DNA of 64,000 nucleotides from Cytophagales bacterium Alg240-R148 (GTDB lineage Bacteria > Bacteroidota > Bacteroidia > Cytophagales > Cyclobacteriaceae): contig LS999828.1 of assembly GCA_900537185.1 (NCBI GenBank), positions 498,706 through 562,705 on the forward strand, written 5' to 3'. Of this stretch, positions 8,070 through 16,139 are shown in pieces (position 1 is the stretch's first letter; every line of letters starts with the position of its first letter). The position numbers and the translations under genes were made by a program. The notes under the pieces were generated by a model. That model was not told the DNA's origin and did no database searches. It saw only the letters and a list, made by a program, of their open reading frames with translations.

Positions 8070-10005
8070 TTTGAGCGGTTCTAGAATACTCCAACAATGC
8101 TTTGAATTTTGGCTCTTCTCTCACCTCTTCCCAAATTGGGTGAACGGACAAGAACATCCCCCCCATATTGGCTTCAATGGCTTTTTCTATGTGTAGGAAA
8201 GTACGTTCCCAATTTTTAAACCCTAAATACACCACCGCATAGTCAATATTTAGGTTGGTTTCTTTGTCCTCTCTGGACCTTTGGTCTAGTTTATCCAAAC
8301 ATTCTTGGGCTTTTTGCAGTTGCCCAGTTCGAGCATACACATACCCCAAACCACTCATCCCTTTCAATGGGGAACCCGTTAATTCTTGAAATTTCAAAAA
8401 ATATTTCAATGCTTTGTCCCATTTTTTCATTTGAACATTTACCCATCCAAGCCCTTCCAAGGCTGTTCTAAAAGTGGGATCCATGTCCAGCATGGATTGG
8501 AATACGACCTCGGCTTTTTCATACATTTTGAAAATGAGAAATGCATTGCCTTGGGTTCCTAATATTGACAAAGAAAGCGGATCGAGCTGATGGGCTAATT
8601 CCACTTCTTTTAATGCCTGCTCCTGTTGCCCTACCGTACTTAAGAACATGGCATAATATTGCCGTGTAACCGAGTTGTTGGGGTTTAGCTCCAGCGCATT
8701 TTCAAAATAACGCCTTGCCGAATCCGTGTTCTTCTCATACATAAACTTAAACATCGCCATAGTCAACAGCGATTTATCGTCTTGAGGGTCAAGTTCCATG
8801 GCCTTTTCTGCAGATAACTTTGCTCTTGGAAAAGCCAAATCGGCCGGATAATTCCCAGTAATTCCTAAAAACACGTAACAACCTGCCCGCCCTGAATGTG
8901 CTAAAGAAAAGTCTGGTTCTTTTTCAATGGCTTTGTCGTACAACTCAATGGCTTTTTTAATATTGTCAGGAGACCATTTGTTCCAATAATAGTTCCCCTT
9001 CAAATAGAGTGAGTAGGATTCTGGATCTTTCGTTGTGCCTCCTATTGGCTGTTGGTCTACATCTTCAGCCCCCAACTTTTCTCTTAACTGGTGGGCTATG
9101 GTATGGGCTAATTCGTCTTGTAATTCAAAAATATCATCCAGGTTCCGATCGAAGGTTTGCGACCACTGGTGGTAGCCATCTGCAGTAGTGATCAACTGCG
9201 CAGTTATCCTCACTTTGTTGCCCGACTTCCTTACACTTCCTTCTAAAATATGTTCCACATTGAGTTGCTGGCCAATGTCTCGTATATCAATGTTTTTTCC
9301 TTTGAAAGCAAATGAAGAAGTCCTTGCAGTTACCTGGAGCCCTTTAACTTTGGTCAGGGCATTCAGCAATTCTTCTGTAATTCCATCAGAAAAGTACTCG
9401 TTTTCTTTGGAAGTACTCATATTAACAAAGGGCAGCACTGCAACACTCTTTGTTTTTTGTTCTCCTTTCCCCTTTAACTGGCTGGACACAGGAACCACCA
9501 ATGGTTGGTTCCCAATTGCAAACACACCGGTTGGTTTCCTTACGTTTTTCAATTGAAAAACTCCCATGTTTTTAAACTCAATGCTGGGGTGGCTTTTTAC
9601 ATCCTCTACTACCCTTTCAGAAACCAAAACAGAACCCGCGACACTTAGCGATTCAATTCTAGACGCTACATTCACTCCATCGCCGTAAATACCTTCGTCG
9701 TCGTGCACCACATCTCCAATATGTATGCCTATTCTTAGGGGTACTTTTGGTTCTTTACTAAGTCTGGTTTGTATATCTATGGCACATTTAACAGCCTCAA
9801 TAGAACTATCAAACACACACAAAGTACCATCGCCATAATATTGTAAAATTGTTCCTCCATGCGCCACCGACTCTTCTTGTAAAACCAACCTGTGTTGGTC
9901 TCTTAACAATTTGGCTTTTTGCTCATTTTCTTGCATCAAGAGTGTATACCCTACCATATCGGCAAAAAATATAGCGGACAACTTACGAGTGGATTTTTTC
10001 TTCAC
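8053..10005 (-). CDS. Class III nucleotide cyclase with TolB-like and TPR domains
   Basis: The protein has 650 residues from the chosen GTG start, which gives the typical N-terminus KKKSTRKLSAIFFADMVGYT. The cyclase domain (about 5-180) has the metal-binding Asp in FADMVGYT and the second motif IGDVVHDDEGIYGDGVNVA. A domain around 190-310 (SVAVLPFVN, FSDGITEELLNAL) resembles the TolB/FlgO-like region of rhizobial CyaA-type proteins. The rest is TPR repeats. There are no membrane segments, so it is cytosolic. Whether it makes cAMP or cGMP cannot be said. A GTG 39 codons upstream also opens the frame, but a promoter-like -7 element lies between the two. Confidence 0.85.
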   Translation of the reverse strand: MKKKSTRKLSAIFFADMVGYTLLMQENEQKAKLLRDQHRLVLQEESVAHGGTILQYYGDGTLCVFDSSIEAVKCAIDIQTRLSKEPKVPLRIGIHIGDVVHDDEGIYGDGVNVASRIESLSVAGSVLVSERVVEDVKSHPSIEFKNMGVFQLKNVRKPTGVFAIGNQPLVVPVSSQLKGKGEQKTKSVAVLPFVNMSTSKENEYFSDGITEELLNALTKVKGLQVTARTSSFAFKGKNIDIRDIGQQLNVEHILEGSVRKSGNKVRITAQLITTADGYHQWSQTFDRNLDDIFELQDELAHTIAHQLREKLGAEDVDQQPIGGTTKDPESYSLYLKGNYYWNKWSPDNIKKAIELYDKAIEKEPDFSLAHSGRAGCYVFLGITGNYPADLAFPRAKLSAEKAMELDPQDDKSLLTMAMFKFMYEKNTDSARRYFENALELNPNNSVTRQYYAMFLSTVGQQEQALKEVELAHQLDPLSLSILGTQGNAFLIFKMYEKAEVVFQSMLDMDPTFRTALEGLGWVNVQMKKWDKALKYFLKFQELTGSPLKGMSGLGYVYARTGQLQKAQECLDKLDQRSREDKETNLNIDYAVVYLGFKNWERTFLHIEKAIEANMGGMFLSVHPIWEEVREEPKFKALLEYSRTAQIKPSK

Positions 10006-10058
10006 GTTAAATTTTAAAAATGTTCCAGTGCATACAGGTTTGTACGAACAATCTAAGG

Positions 10059-10066
10059 CAAAGTTA
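10059..10066 (-). promoter_or_regulatory. -7 element for the cyclase gene
   Basis: On the minus strand the sequence is TAACTTTG, an exact TAnnTTTG match, 54 nt upstream of the chosen GTG. There is no TTTG at the expected -33 position. It supports translation from the downstream GTG. Confidence 0.45.
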
Positions 10067-10221
10067 AAATTATGTTCGATAATAGTAGCTTTCCTTTTGA
10101 AGAAACTTAAAATTGATGGCACCTGTTGTTTCGGTTGCTATATTTCCCGTTCATATAATAATACTTACCTCGCCTGCCCGCATCTCGTTACTTTTATTAT
10201 AGTTAGAAAAAAACACATGCC

Positions 10222-10728
10222 ATGAAAACACTGTTTACCATTGTATTTTTATTGACTAGCGTTTTTAGCGCAGCTACTGCTCAAAAAAAACCTGGACAAG
10301 ATAAGAACTTTTCAAAAGACCAAAATGCCGTTATGCAAGTAGTGCTCAACGTGTTTGATGCCATGCGAGCCGGAGACAGCACCAAGTTAAAAAAACAATT
10401 CATAGAAGAGCCAACCATGTATACAGTATACACCAACAAAGCAGGACAACGGGTGCTTCATAAAGGGGCGCTAGCCGGATTTGCTGATAACATTGGTACA
10501 CCCCACGAGCAGGTATACGACGAAAAAATCTGGGATTACACGGTTCAAATTGACGGAAATCTTGCACAGGTATGGACCCAATATGCTTTTTATTTAGGAA
10601 CAGCATTTAGCCATTGTGGCGTAGATGCCCTGCAACTTACTAAAAACGATGCTGGCGAATGGAAAATTTTTCACTTGGCCGACACACGCAGAAAACAAGG
10701 CTGTCAGGTTCCGGAAAACTTAAAATAA
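10222..10728 (+). CDS. Secreted NTF2-like (SnoaL/DUF4440-type) protein
   Basis: A 168-residue protein with a signal peptide ending near SAATAQ. The mature part has the cone-shaped NTF2-like pattern: helix VLNVFDAMRAGDSTKLKKQF, then strands including YTVYTNKAGQRVL, IWDYTVQIDGNLAQVWTQYAFYLG and WKIFHLADTRR. Such domains bind small molecules or act as isomerases, but many have no known function. It precedes the M61 peptidase gene by 16 nt and is probably co-transcribed with it. Confidence 0.8.
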   Translation: MKTLFTIVFLLTSVFSAATAQKKPGQDKNFSKDQNAVMQVVLNVFDAMRAGDSTKLKKQFIEEPTMYTVYTNKAGQRVLHKGALAGFADNIGTPHEQVYDEKIWDYTVQIDGNLAQVWTQYAFYLGTAFSHCGVDALQLTKNDAGEWKIFHLADTRRKQGCQVPENLK

Positions 10729-10744
10729 TTAACAACAAAAAACA

Positions 10745-12637
10745 ATGAAAAAACTCATAACAACTTGTTGGGTGCTGCTGGTATTTTTTGCAGCCCAAGC
10801 AAATGATGGTCAATATGTTTATACAGTTGACCTAACCAAAATTGAAGATGATAAATTGAAGGTCACTTTACAAGTCCCTAAAATCTCCACTAATGAAATA
10901 GTTTTCTATTTGCCAAAGATCATCCCAGGCACCTATTCTGTAGCCGACTACGGTAGGTTTGTTTCGGACCTGCAAGCATTTGATAAAAAAGGAAAACCAT
11001 TAGAAGTGGTTCAAATAGATGCGAACAGTTGGAAAATTCTAACTGCCAAAAAAATGAAAAAACTATCGTACACCATAGAAGACAGCTACGATACGAAGTT
11101 ATCTGGGCCTGAAATATTCCAACCGGCTGGAACAAATTTTGAAGCAGATAAAAATTTTGTAATCAACACCAGTGGGTTTTTCGGGTATTTTGATGAAATG
11201 AAAGACCTACCTTTTACATTTAACGTAGTCCGAGACAAATCTTTTTATGGGAGCACCGGGTTAATTCAAAATAAAAAAGTATTAAAAGCTTCTTTGGACC
11301 TAGAACAGCAAGCTGTACCAAACAGTGAAGTGGACACATATACAGCCGTGAGTTACGATCAGTTGGTAGACTCGCCCTTGATGTATGCAAAACCTGACAC
11401 AGCAGTTATTCAAGTAGCCAATACCCAAGTTCTAGTGGCTACCTACTCTCCTAATGCACTGGTTAATTCCCAACAAATTGCCTCCGCTATTGAACCCATT
11501 TTAATGGCTCAAAAAGAATACTTGGGAGGCAAACTACCAGTAGATAAGTACGCATTTATATTTTATTTCACAGACCAACCTGTTACCAGCTATGGTGCAT
11601 TAGAACATTCGTACAGTTCTTTTTACTACATGCCTGAAATGAAAATTGAAGACATGGAACAACAGCTCCGCGATTTTGCGGCCCATGAGTTTTTTCATAT
11701 AGTGACTCCTTTAACCGTACATTCTCAAGAAATTCATCAATTTGATTTTAACGATCCCAAAATGTCCAAACACCTTTGGTTGTACGAAGGGGTTACAGAA
11801 TATTTTGCAGGTAACGTTCAAGTTAAACACGGTTTGATAAGCCGCGAGCAATACCTAGGAATGCTTCAAGAAAAGATTGCTTTTTCAAAAAGCAGAATGA
11901 ATGACTCTCTGGCGTTTACCGACTTAAGCAAATACACCTTAGACAAGTACTCCGATCAATACTACAACGTGTATCAAAAAGGCGCTTTAATTGGCATGTG
12001 TTTGGATATTGAACTCTTAGAACTTTCAAATGGTACCTATGGAGTTCGGAATTTGCTGGCCGATCTTTCAGAAAAATACGGCAAAGACAAAGGGTTCGAA
12101 GACGATGCTTTATTTGGTGTGATTGAAACATTAACTTTTCCAGAAATAAGACAATTCTTTAAGCAGTATGTGGAAAATGGCAACCCCATACCCTATAGTG
12201 CTTACTTTCAGAAAGTAGGCGTCCAATATAGTCCTTTACAAGAATCTATGGAGCTCACCATGGGCATCGAAAATGCAGCGCTTGGCGTATCACCAGAAGG
12301 CAATCAGCTGTACATCAGAAACAAAGAGGCTCTGAATGCCTTTGGGAAAACATTAAAAATGGAAAACAATGATGTAATTGTTGCTATGAACGACCAAAAA
12401 CTACCTCCATTAGGCCCTCAACTACAACAATATGTAGATGGGATAATGGCATCTTTGGAGGAAGGTAAAGAATTTTCAATTACAGTATTGCGCCAAAATA
12501 GCAATGGAGAAAAGGAAGAAATAATACTAGTAGCAGAAAATTTCAAAGTTAAAAGAACTTCCAGACATGCACTTTATTTTCAGGAGAACATCAGCAAAGA
12601 ACAAAAGTTGCTGCAAGATGCCTGGATCACTCCTTAA
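10745..12637 (+). CDS. M61 family metallopeptidase
   Basis: The protein has 630 residues with an N-terminal signal peptide, so it is periplasmic or secreted. It has the M61 layout: an N-terminal beta domain, a thermolysin-like catalytic domain and a C-terminal PDZ-like region (about 505-600, with NNDVIVAMNDQKL). Zinc ligands are visible: His314 and His318 in HEFFH, and the Glu in LYEGVTEYFAG about 40 residues on. M61 enzymes include glycyl aminopeptidases. It follows the NTF2-like gene closely and is ended by a strong hairpin. Confidence 0.93.
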   Translation: MKKLITTCWVLLVFFAAQANDGQYVYTVDLTKIEDDKLKVTLQVPKISTNEIVFYLPKIIPGTYSVADYGRFVSDLQAFDKKGKPLEVVQIDANSWKILTAKKMKKLSYTIEDSYDTKLSGPEIFQPAGTNFEADKNFVINTSGFFGYFDEMKDLPFTFNVVRDKSFYGSTGLIQNKKVLKASLDLEQQAVPNSEVDTYTAVSYDQLVDSPLMYAKPDTAVIQVANTQVLVATYSPNALVNSQQIASAIEPILMAQKEYLGGKLPVDKYAFIFYFTDQPVTSYGALEHSYSSFYYMPEMKIEDMEQQLRDFAAHEFFHIVTPLTVHSQEIHQFDFNDPKMSKHLWLYEGVTEYFAGNVQVKHGLISREQYLGMLQEKIAFSKSRMNDSLAFTDLSKYTLDKYSDQYYNVYQKGALIGMCLDIELLELSNGTYGVRNLLADLSEKYGKDKGFEDDALFGVIETLTFPEIRQFFKQYVENGNPIPYSAYFQKVGVQYSPLQESMELTMGIENAALGVSPEGNQLYIRNKEALNAFGKTLKMENNDVIVAMNDQKLPPLGPQLQQYVDGIMASLEEGKEFSITVLRQNSNGEKEEIILVAENFKVKRTSRHALYFQENISKEQKLLQDAWITP

Positions 12638-12663
12638 AAAAAGCCCTATAATGGGCTTTTTTT
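12636..12663 (+). terminator. Rho-independent terminator after the M61 gene
   Basis: The hairpin AAAAAAGCCC-TATAAT-GGGCTTTTTT is followed by a T-run and overlaps the stop codon of the peptidase gene. Confidence 0.9.
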
Positions 12664-12739
12664 AATTTATTCTTAACTCAGTTGGGTACGGTCCAGTAGT
12701 ATTTTTTCGTAATTTAGTATCCAATTTAAATTTTATTGA

Positions 12740-13000
12740 ATGAAATTGACCATTGACATTCTCGGGTGGATAGCCGGTTTTATGATCATAGCAGCTTACT
12801 GGGGCATCAGCACCCATCGTTTTACATCCAAATCGCTTTTGTACCAAATCTTAAATTGCATCGGGAGTATTTTCCTTGTAATCAACACCCTGTACTACGG
12901 TGCGTTTCCCTCAAGTTTTGTCAACTTAATCTGGGGGTTAATTGCAATTTATGCCCTTTTCAAAATTACATTTGACAAAAAAAATGAGCCAACTAATTGA
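12740..13000 (+). CDS. Small membrane protein, CBU_0592-like
   Basis: An 86-residue protein with three predicted membrane segments. It resembles the CBU_0592 family of short membrane proteins (LGWIAGFMIIAAYWGIS at the start, then NCIGSIFLVINTLYYGAFPS and NLIWGLIAIYALFK). The function is unknown. Its last 17 nt overlap the start of the next gene in another frame, which suggests translational coupling within a three-gene operon ending with the DapB-like gene. Confidence 0.8.
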   Translation: MKLTIDILGWIAGFMIIAAYWGISTHRFTSKSLLYQILNCIGSIFLVINTLYYGAFPSSFVNLIWGLIAIYALFKITFDKKNEPTN

Positions 13001-13643
13001 TTTAAGCCATACTATTTTCGATGGACTGGTAACCTACAAAGGCTTACCAGCCCCTATTATTTGTGATTACTTGTCAAGACAAGATTCTGAAGGCAACTAT
13101 GAGGATGGAACTAGCTTTCAAATAGGTAAAATTGAACTAATTAGCAATACCGGTACCTATATAGATTGTCCGTTTCACCGATACCAAGAAGGTAAAGACC
13201 TTTCTCAAATACAACTCAATCAAATGGCGCAACTACCTGGTATTTTGGTTTCCATCCCTGCTGGTATATCGGAAATAACTGAAGAATATTTCAAGTTACC
13301 CAATTTAAAGGGCTGCGCAGTATTGGTCCATACCAATTGGTGCCAGCATTGGAATACACCAGCTTATTTTGAAAAACATCCTTATTTAAATGAATCTGCA
13401 GCACAGTATCTTAAAGAGCAGCAGGTAGCCTTGGTGGGCATTGATAGTTACAACATTGACAATACAAGCAAAAATAGTAGGCCAGTGCATAGTGTGTTAC
13501 TTAAAAATGACATTTTAATTGTTGAACACATGCGGGGCTTGGAGCAACTAACCAATACAACCTTTAAATTTAGTGCTGTACCACCAAAAATAGAAGGAAT
13601 GGGTACGTTCCCCGTACGGGCCTATGCCGAAATAACTACTTAA
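12984..13643 (+). CDS. Cyclase-family hydrolase (kynurenine formamidase-like)
   Basis: A 219-residue protein of the cyclase family that includes bacterial kynurenine formamidase. It starts with MSQLIDLSHTIFDG and has the metal-binding region STGTYIDCPFHRYQEGKD-like (NTGTYIDCPFHR in this protein), corresponding to the HxGTHxDxPxH motif with the first and middle His replaced by Asn and Tyr. A later GIDSYNID segment follows. Those substitutions mean it may not be a standard formamidase. I chose the ATG at MSQLIDLS; an upstream ATG in frame lies inside the previous gene. It is followed by the DapB-like gene after 11 nt. Confidence 0.8.
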   Translation: MSQLIDLSHTIFDGLVTYKGLPAPIICDYLSRQDSEGNYEDGTSFQIGKIELISNTGTYIDCPFHRYQEGKDLSQIQLNQMAQLPGILVSIPAGISEITEEYFKLPNLKGCAVLVHTNWCQHWNTPAYFEKHPYLNESAAQYLKEQQVALVGIDSYNIDNTSKNSRPVHSVLLKNDILIVEHMRGLEQLTNTTFKFSAVPPKIEGMGTFPVRAYAEITT

Positions 13644-13654
13644 ACAATCCAAAA

Positions 13655-14431
13655 ATGAAACTAAAAATTTGCGTTGCCGGTATTACTGGTTGGGTGGGCA
13701 CTCCACTTGCCAAAAGTATTATGAATGACCCTGCGCTGGAACTGGTCTCGGGAGTAAGTAGAAGTTTTTCTGAACCAAACTTCGAAGGGGTTCTGGTGTA
13801 CCCTTCTGTATTAGAAGCCATCGAGCAGCACCCCGTTGATGTGCTCATTGACTATACCCATGCACAATATGTGATGCAACACGTTTTAACCGCATTGGAA
13901 AACAAAGTTCATGTAGTAGTTGGGACTTCAGGTTTAAATGGAGCAGACTACAACCGGATAGAAGCAATTGCCAGTAAAAACAAGCTGGGCGTAATAGCGG
14001 CAGGCAATTTCTCCGTTACTGCAACGCTGTTAAAAGTTTTGGCTCAAAAAGCTGCTTCAGTAATCCCAAATTACGAAATAATGGAATATTCCAGTGCTAA
14101 AAAAGCAGACGCACCGAATGGGACTTCCAGAGAATTGGCCAATGCCTTACAGCACCTTAAAAAAGCGGATTTGATAACGCCAATAGAAGAGACACTTGGC
14201 AACAAGGAAAGCAGAGGGGCAACTATTGATGGTGTTCAAGTCCATGCCGTCCGGTTGCCCTCCTTCAGCTCTTCCAATGAAATACTATTTGGTATGGAGG
14301 ATGAAAACCTTCGCATTACCCAACATGCAGGTGCCTCGGCGCAGCCCTACATTACAGGAACTCTATTGGCCGCTAAAAAAGTCAAAGACACCATTGGCCT
14401 TACAAGAGGAATTGAGTCTTTGTTGTTTTAA
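13655..14431 (+). CDS. DapB-like dihydrodipicolinate reductase family protein
   Basis: A 258-residue protein. The N-terminal Rossmann domain has GITGWVG. The middle has VVVGTSGL and AGNFSVTATLL, typical of DapB. The catalytic loop reads MEYSSAKKADAPNGTS: the Lys and the DAPxGT segment of DapB are kept, but the two adjacent His residues of the usual EAHHxxK motif are Ser-Ser. It may be a divergent DapB or a reductase acting on another substrate. Its operon partner is a cyclase-family hydrolase rather than lysine genes, which favours caution. Confidence 0.75.
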   Translation: MKLKICVAGITGWVGTPLAKSIMNDPALELVSGVSRSFSEPNFEGVLVYPSVLEAIEQHPVDVLIDYTHAQYVMQHVLTALENKVHVVVGTSGLNGADYNRIEAIASKNKLGVIAAGNFSVTATLLKVLAQKAASVIPNYEIMEYSSAKKADAPNGTSRELANALQHLKKADLITPIEETLGNKESRGATIDGVQVHAVRLPSFSSSNEILFGMEDENLRITQHAGASAQPYITGTLLAAKKVKDTIGLTRGIESLLF

Positions 14432-14447
14432 AAACACCTATCCGATT

Positions 14448-14480
14448 AAAACAGGTTAGCCGGACCCCCCTGTTTTTTTT
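14448..14480 (+). terminator. Rho-independent terminator after the DapB-like gene
   Basis: Arms AAAACAGG and CCTGTTTT enclose a 13-nt loop and run into eight T residues. Confidence 0.75.
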
Positions 14481-14604
14481 ATGCCATTAATTTTACAATT
14501 CATAACAAAAGCCACACACTTCACTACAAAGTATTTAATAAGACCGAATCCCTTGACCATATTTGTAACGTTATATAATAACAACAGACAACTAAAAAAC
14601 AATT

Positions 14605-16047
14605 ATGAACACAATAGGTCAAAAACTCAAAATATTTTTTCTGCTATTCCCCTTGGCATTAGCCATAGGCATTGTTCAAGCCCAAACAGTAACTATAAAA
14701 TCGAGCAGAAGCCATACCAAAACGAAAATCTCCAACCATAAACTAGGCAATTCATTTAATATTGAATACAAAGGAGACATTGAAGTAAACGACAACGATA
14801 GCGACATAGTAAGTATTTCAAGAGGAGGCTATATAGAAATTAGTAAAACCAACTTTGGGTCCAAGCGTTCGATACAAATTGAATCTTCAGGCGGGAAATT
14901 AATAAAGGAATATTTTGAAGGTAGAAAAAAAGTAGAATGGGAGCCACAAGGCAAAAACTGGTTGTCCGAAATTCTACCAGATATTGTAAGGTCTACAGGC
15001 ATTGCAGCCAAAAGCAGAGTAGACAGGTTCTACAAAAAAGGTGGAGTAAATTCTGTATTGAATGAAATTGAAGAGTTGGATTCTGATTATGTTCGTGCTA
15101 AGTACGCAGAGTTATTATTAGAAAAAGGTGGACACAGCAGTTCGGATCTAGTGGCAATTGCACAGGCCATCGGAAACGAGATCAATTCAGATTATTATTT
15201 ATCAAGTGTTCTAAAGGGACATATTGAGACCTATTTAAAAGATGAAAAAGCATCAGAAGCATTTTTTAAGGCAACTGAAAATGTAGGTTCTGATTACTAC
15301 GTAACGGAAATCCTTAAGTCGGCTATGAAATCTAACAAGCTAGACGACGGACAAGTTAAATACCTCATCGATGCAGCAGACAATGTTGGTTCGGATTATT
15401 ACATGTCCACTCTGTACATGGAAGTGCTTGAAAGAGACAACTTGAATTATGAGATTTTAACCTACATTATAAAAAATGCCGATAATATTGGTTCCGATTA
15501 TTACCAGAGTAATGTACTAACTGCATGTATTGACCACCACAACATCAATGAAAAAGCTTTTGAAGACATTATCGAAGCAGCAGGACATATCGGCTCTGAC
15601 ACCTACCAGATGAGGATTTACAAGAAAATTCTCAAAATGAAATTGGCAGAAAAACAACAAATTGAATTCATTGATTTAATAGCAGACAAAATGAGTTCTG
15701 ATTATTACCTAAGTGAAATGTTAAAAGACATTGCCGAAGAACAAGACCTAAAAGAAGCTTCTAAAATTGCACTGGTAAAAGCCTCCAACAACATCAATTC
15801 AGATTATTATTTAGCAGCATTTTTAAAGAAAATGGCAAATGAAACCGGTGGATCTGAAAAAGTTCTAAAACAAATAATTAGGTCTACTGACAACGTTAAT
15901 TCGGATACCTATGCAGCAGATGTTTTGATTAAAATAGCACCAGATGTAAAAGACTCAAGTGAAGAAATAAAATCCATGTACCGATCTGCCGCTAGAAATA
16001 TTGGCAGTGACACCTACTATGGCAGGGCCGTTCGGGCCATAGAATAA
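14605..16047 (+). CDS. Secreted protein with ten 34-residue SDYY repeats
   Basis: The protein has 480 residues with a signal peptide ending near VQAQ. Residues 30-140 form a beta-rich region of unknown fold (DIEVNDNDSDIVSISRGGYIEI), reminiscent of adhesin-like beta domains. From residue 155 onward come ten helical repeats, each opening with [VI]xSD[YT]Y. The Ser of each SD lies at 160, 195, 229, 263, 297, 331, 365, 399, 433 and 468, a pitch of 34-35. Such repeats suggest an alpha-solenoid for protein binding. It stands alone between terminators, upstream of a LytS-type kinase operon. Confidence 0.8.
   Translation: MNTIGQKLKIFFLLFPLALAIGIVQAQTVTIKSSRSHTKTKISNHKLGNSFNIEYKGDIEVNDNDSDIVSISRGGYIEISKTNFGSKRSIQIESSGGKLIKEYFEGRKKVEWEPQGKNWLSEILPDIVRSTGIAAKSRVDRFYKKGGVNSVLNEIEELDSDYVRAKYAELLLEKGGHSSSDLVAIAQAIGNEINSDYYLSSVLKGHIETYLKDEKASEAFFKATENVGSDYYVTEILKSAMKSNKLDDGQVKYLIDAADNVGSDYYMSTLYMEVLERDNLNYEILTYIIKNADNIGSDYYQSNVLTACIDHHNINEKAFEDIIEAAGHIGSDTYQMRIYKKILKMKLAEKQQIEFIDLIADKMSSDYYLSEMLKDIAEEQDLKEASKIALVKASNNINSDYYLAAFLKKMANETGGSEKVLKQIIRSTDNVNSDTYAADVLIKIAPDVKDSSEEIKSMYRSAARNIGSDTYYGRAVRAIE
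15079..16044 (+). repeat. Ten tandem 34-residue protein repeats (SDYY solenoid)
   Basis: The coding region is built from ten units of about 102 nt. The repeat signature is hydrophobic-x-S-D-Y-Y-x-x-x-hydrophobic-L, followed by a second helix ending in xxAxNI. At the nucleotide level the units have diverged, so this is an old protein repeat and not a recent duplication. Confidence 0.8.
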
Positions 16048-16093
16048 CACCCCAAAGTCAAAAACAACAACAACAACTTTTGAATAATTAAAG

Positions 16094-16139
16094 AATTCCA
16101 TACCTTTTATGCTGATCAACAAGAGGGTATGGAATTTTT
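16094..16139 (+). terminator. Strong hairpin abutting the next start codon
   Basis: The arms AATTCCATACC and GGTATGGAATT form a perfect 11-bp stem with a 21-nt loop, followed by T residues up to the base before an ATG. It is either the terminator of the repeat-protein gene or a translational control hairpin for the kinase. Confidence 0.8.

Noticed and set aside
10006-10122. Upstream GTG start for the cyclase gene
   Set aside because: The 39-residue extension does not look like cyclase sequence and a TAnnTTTG element lies within it.
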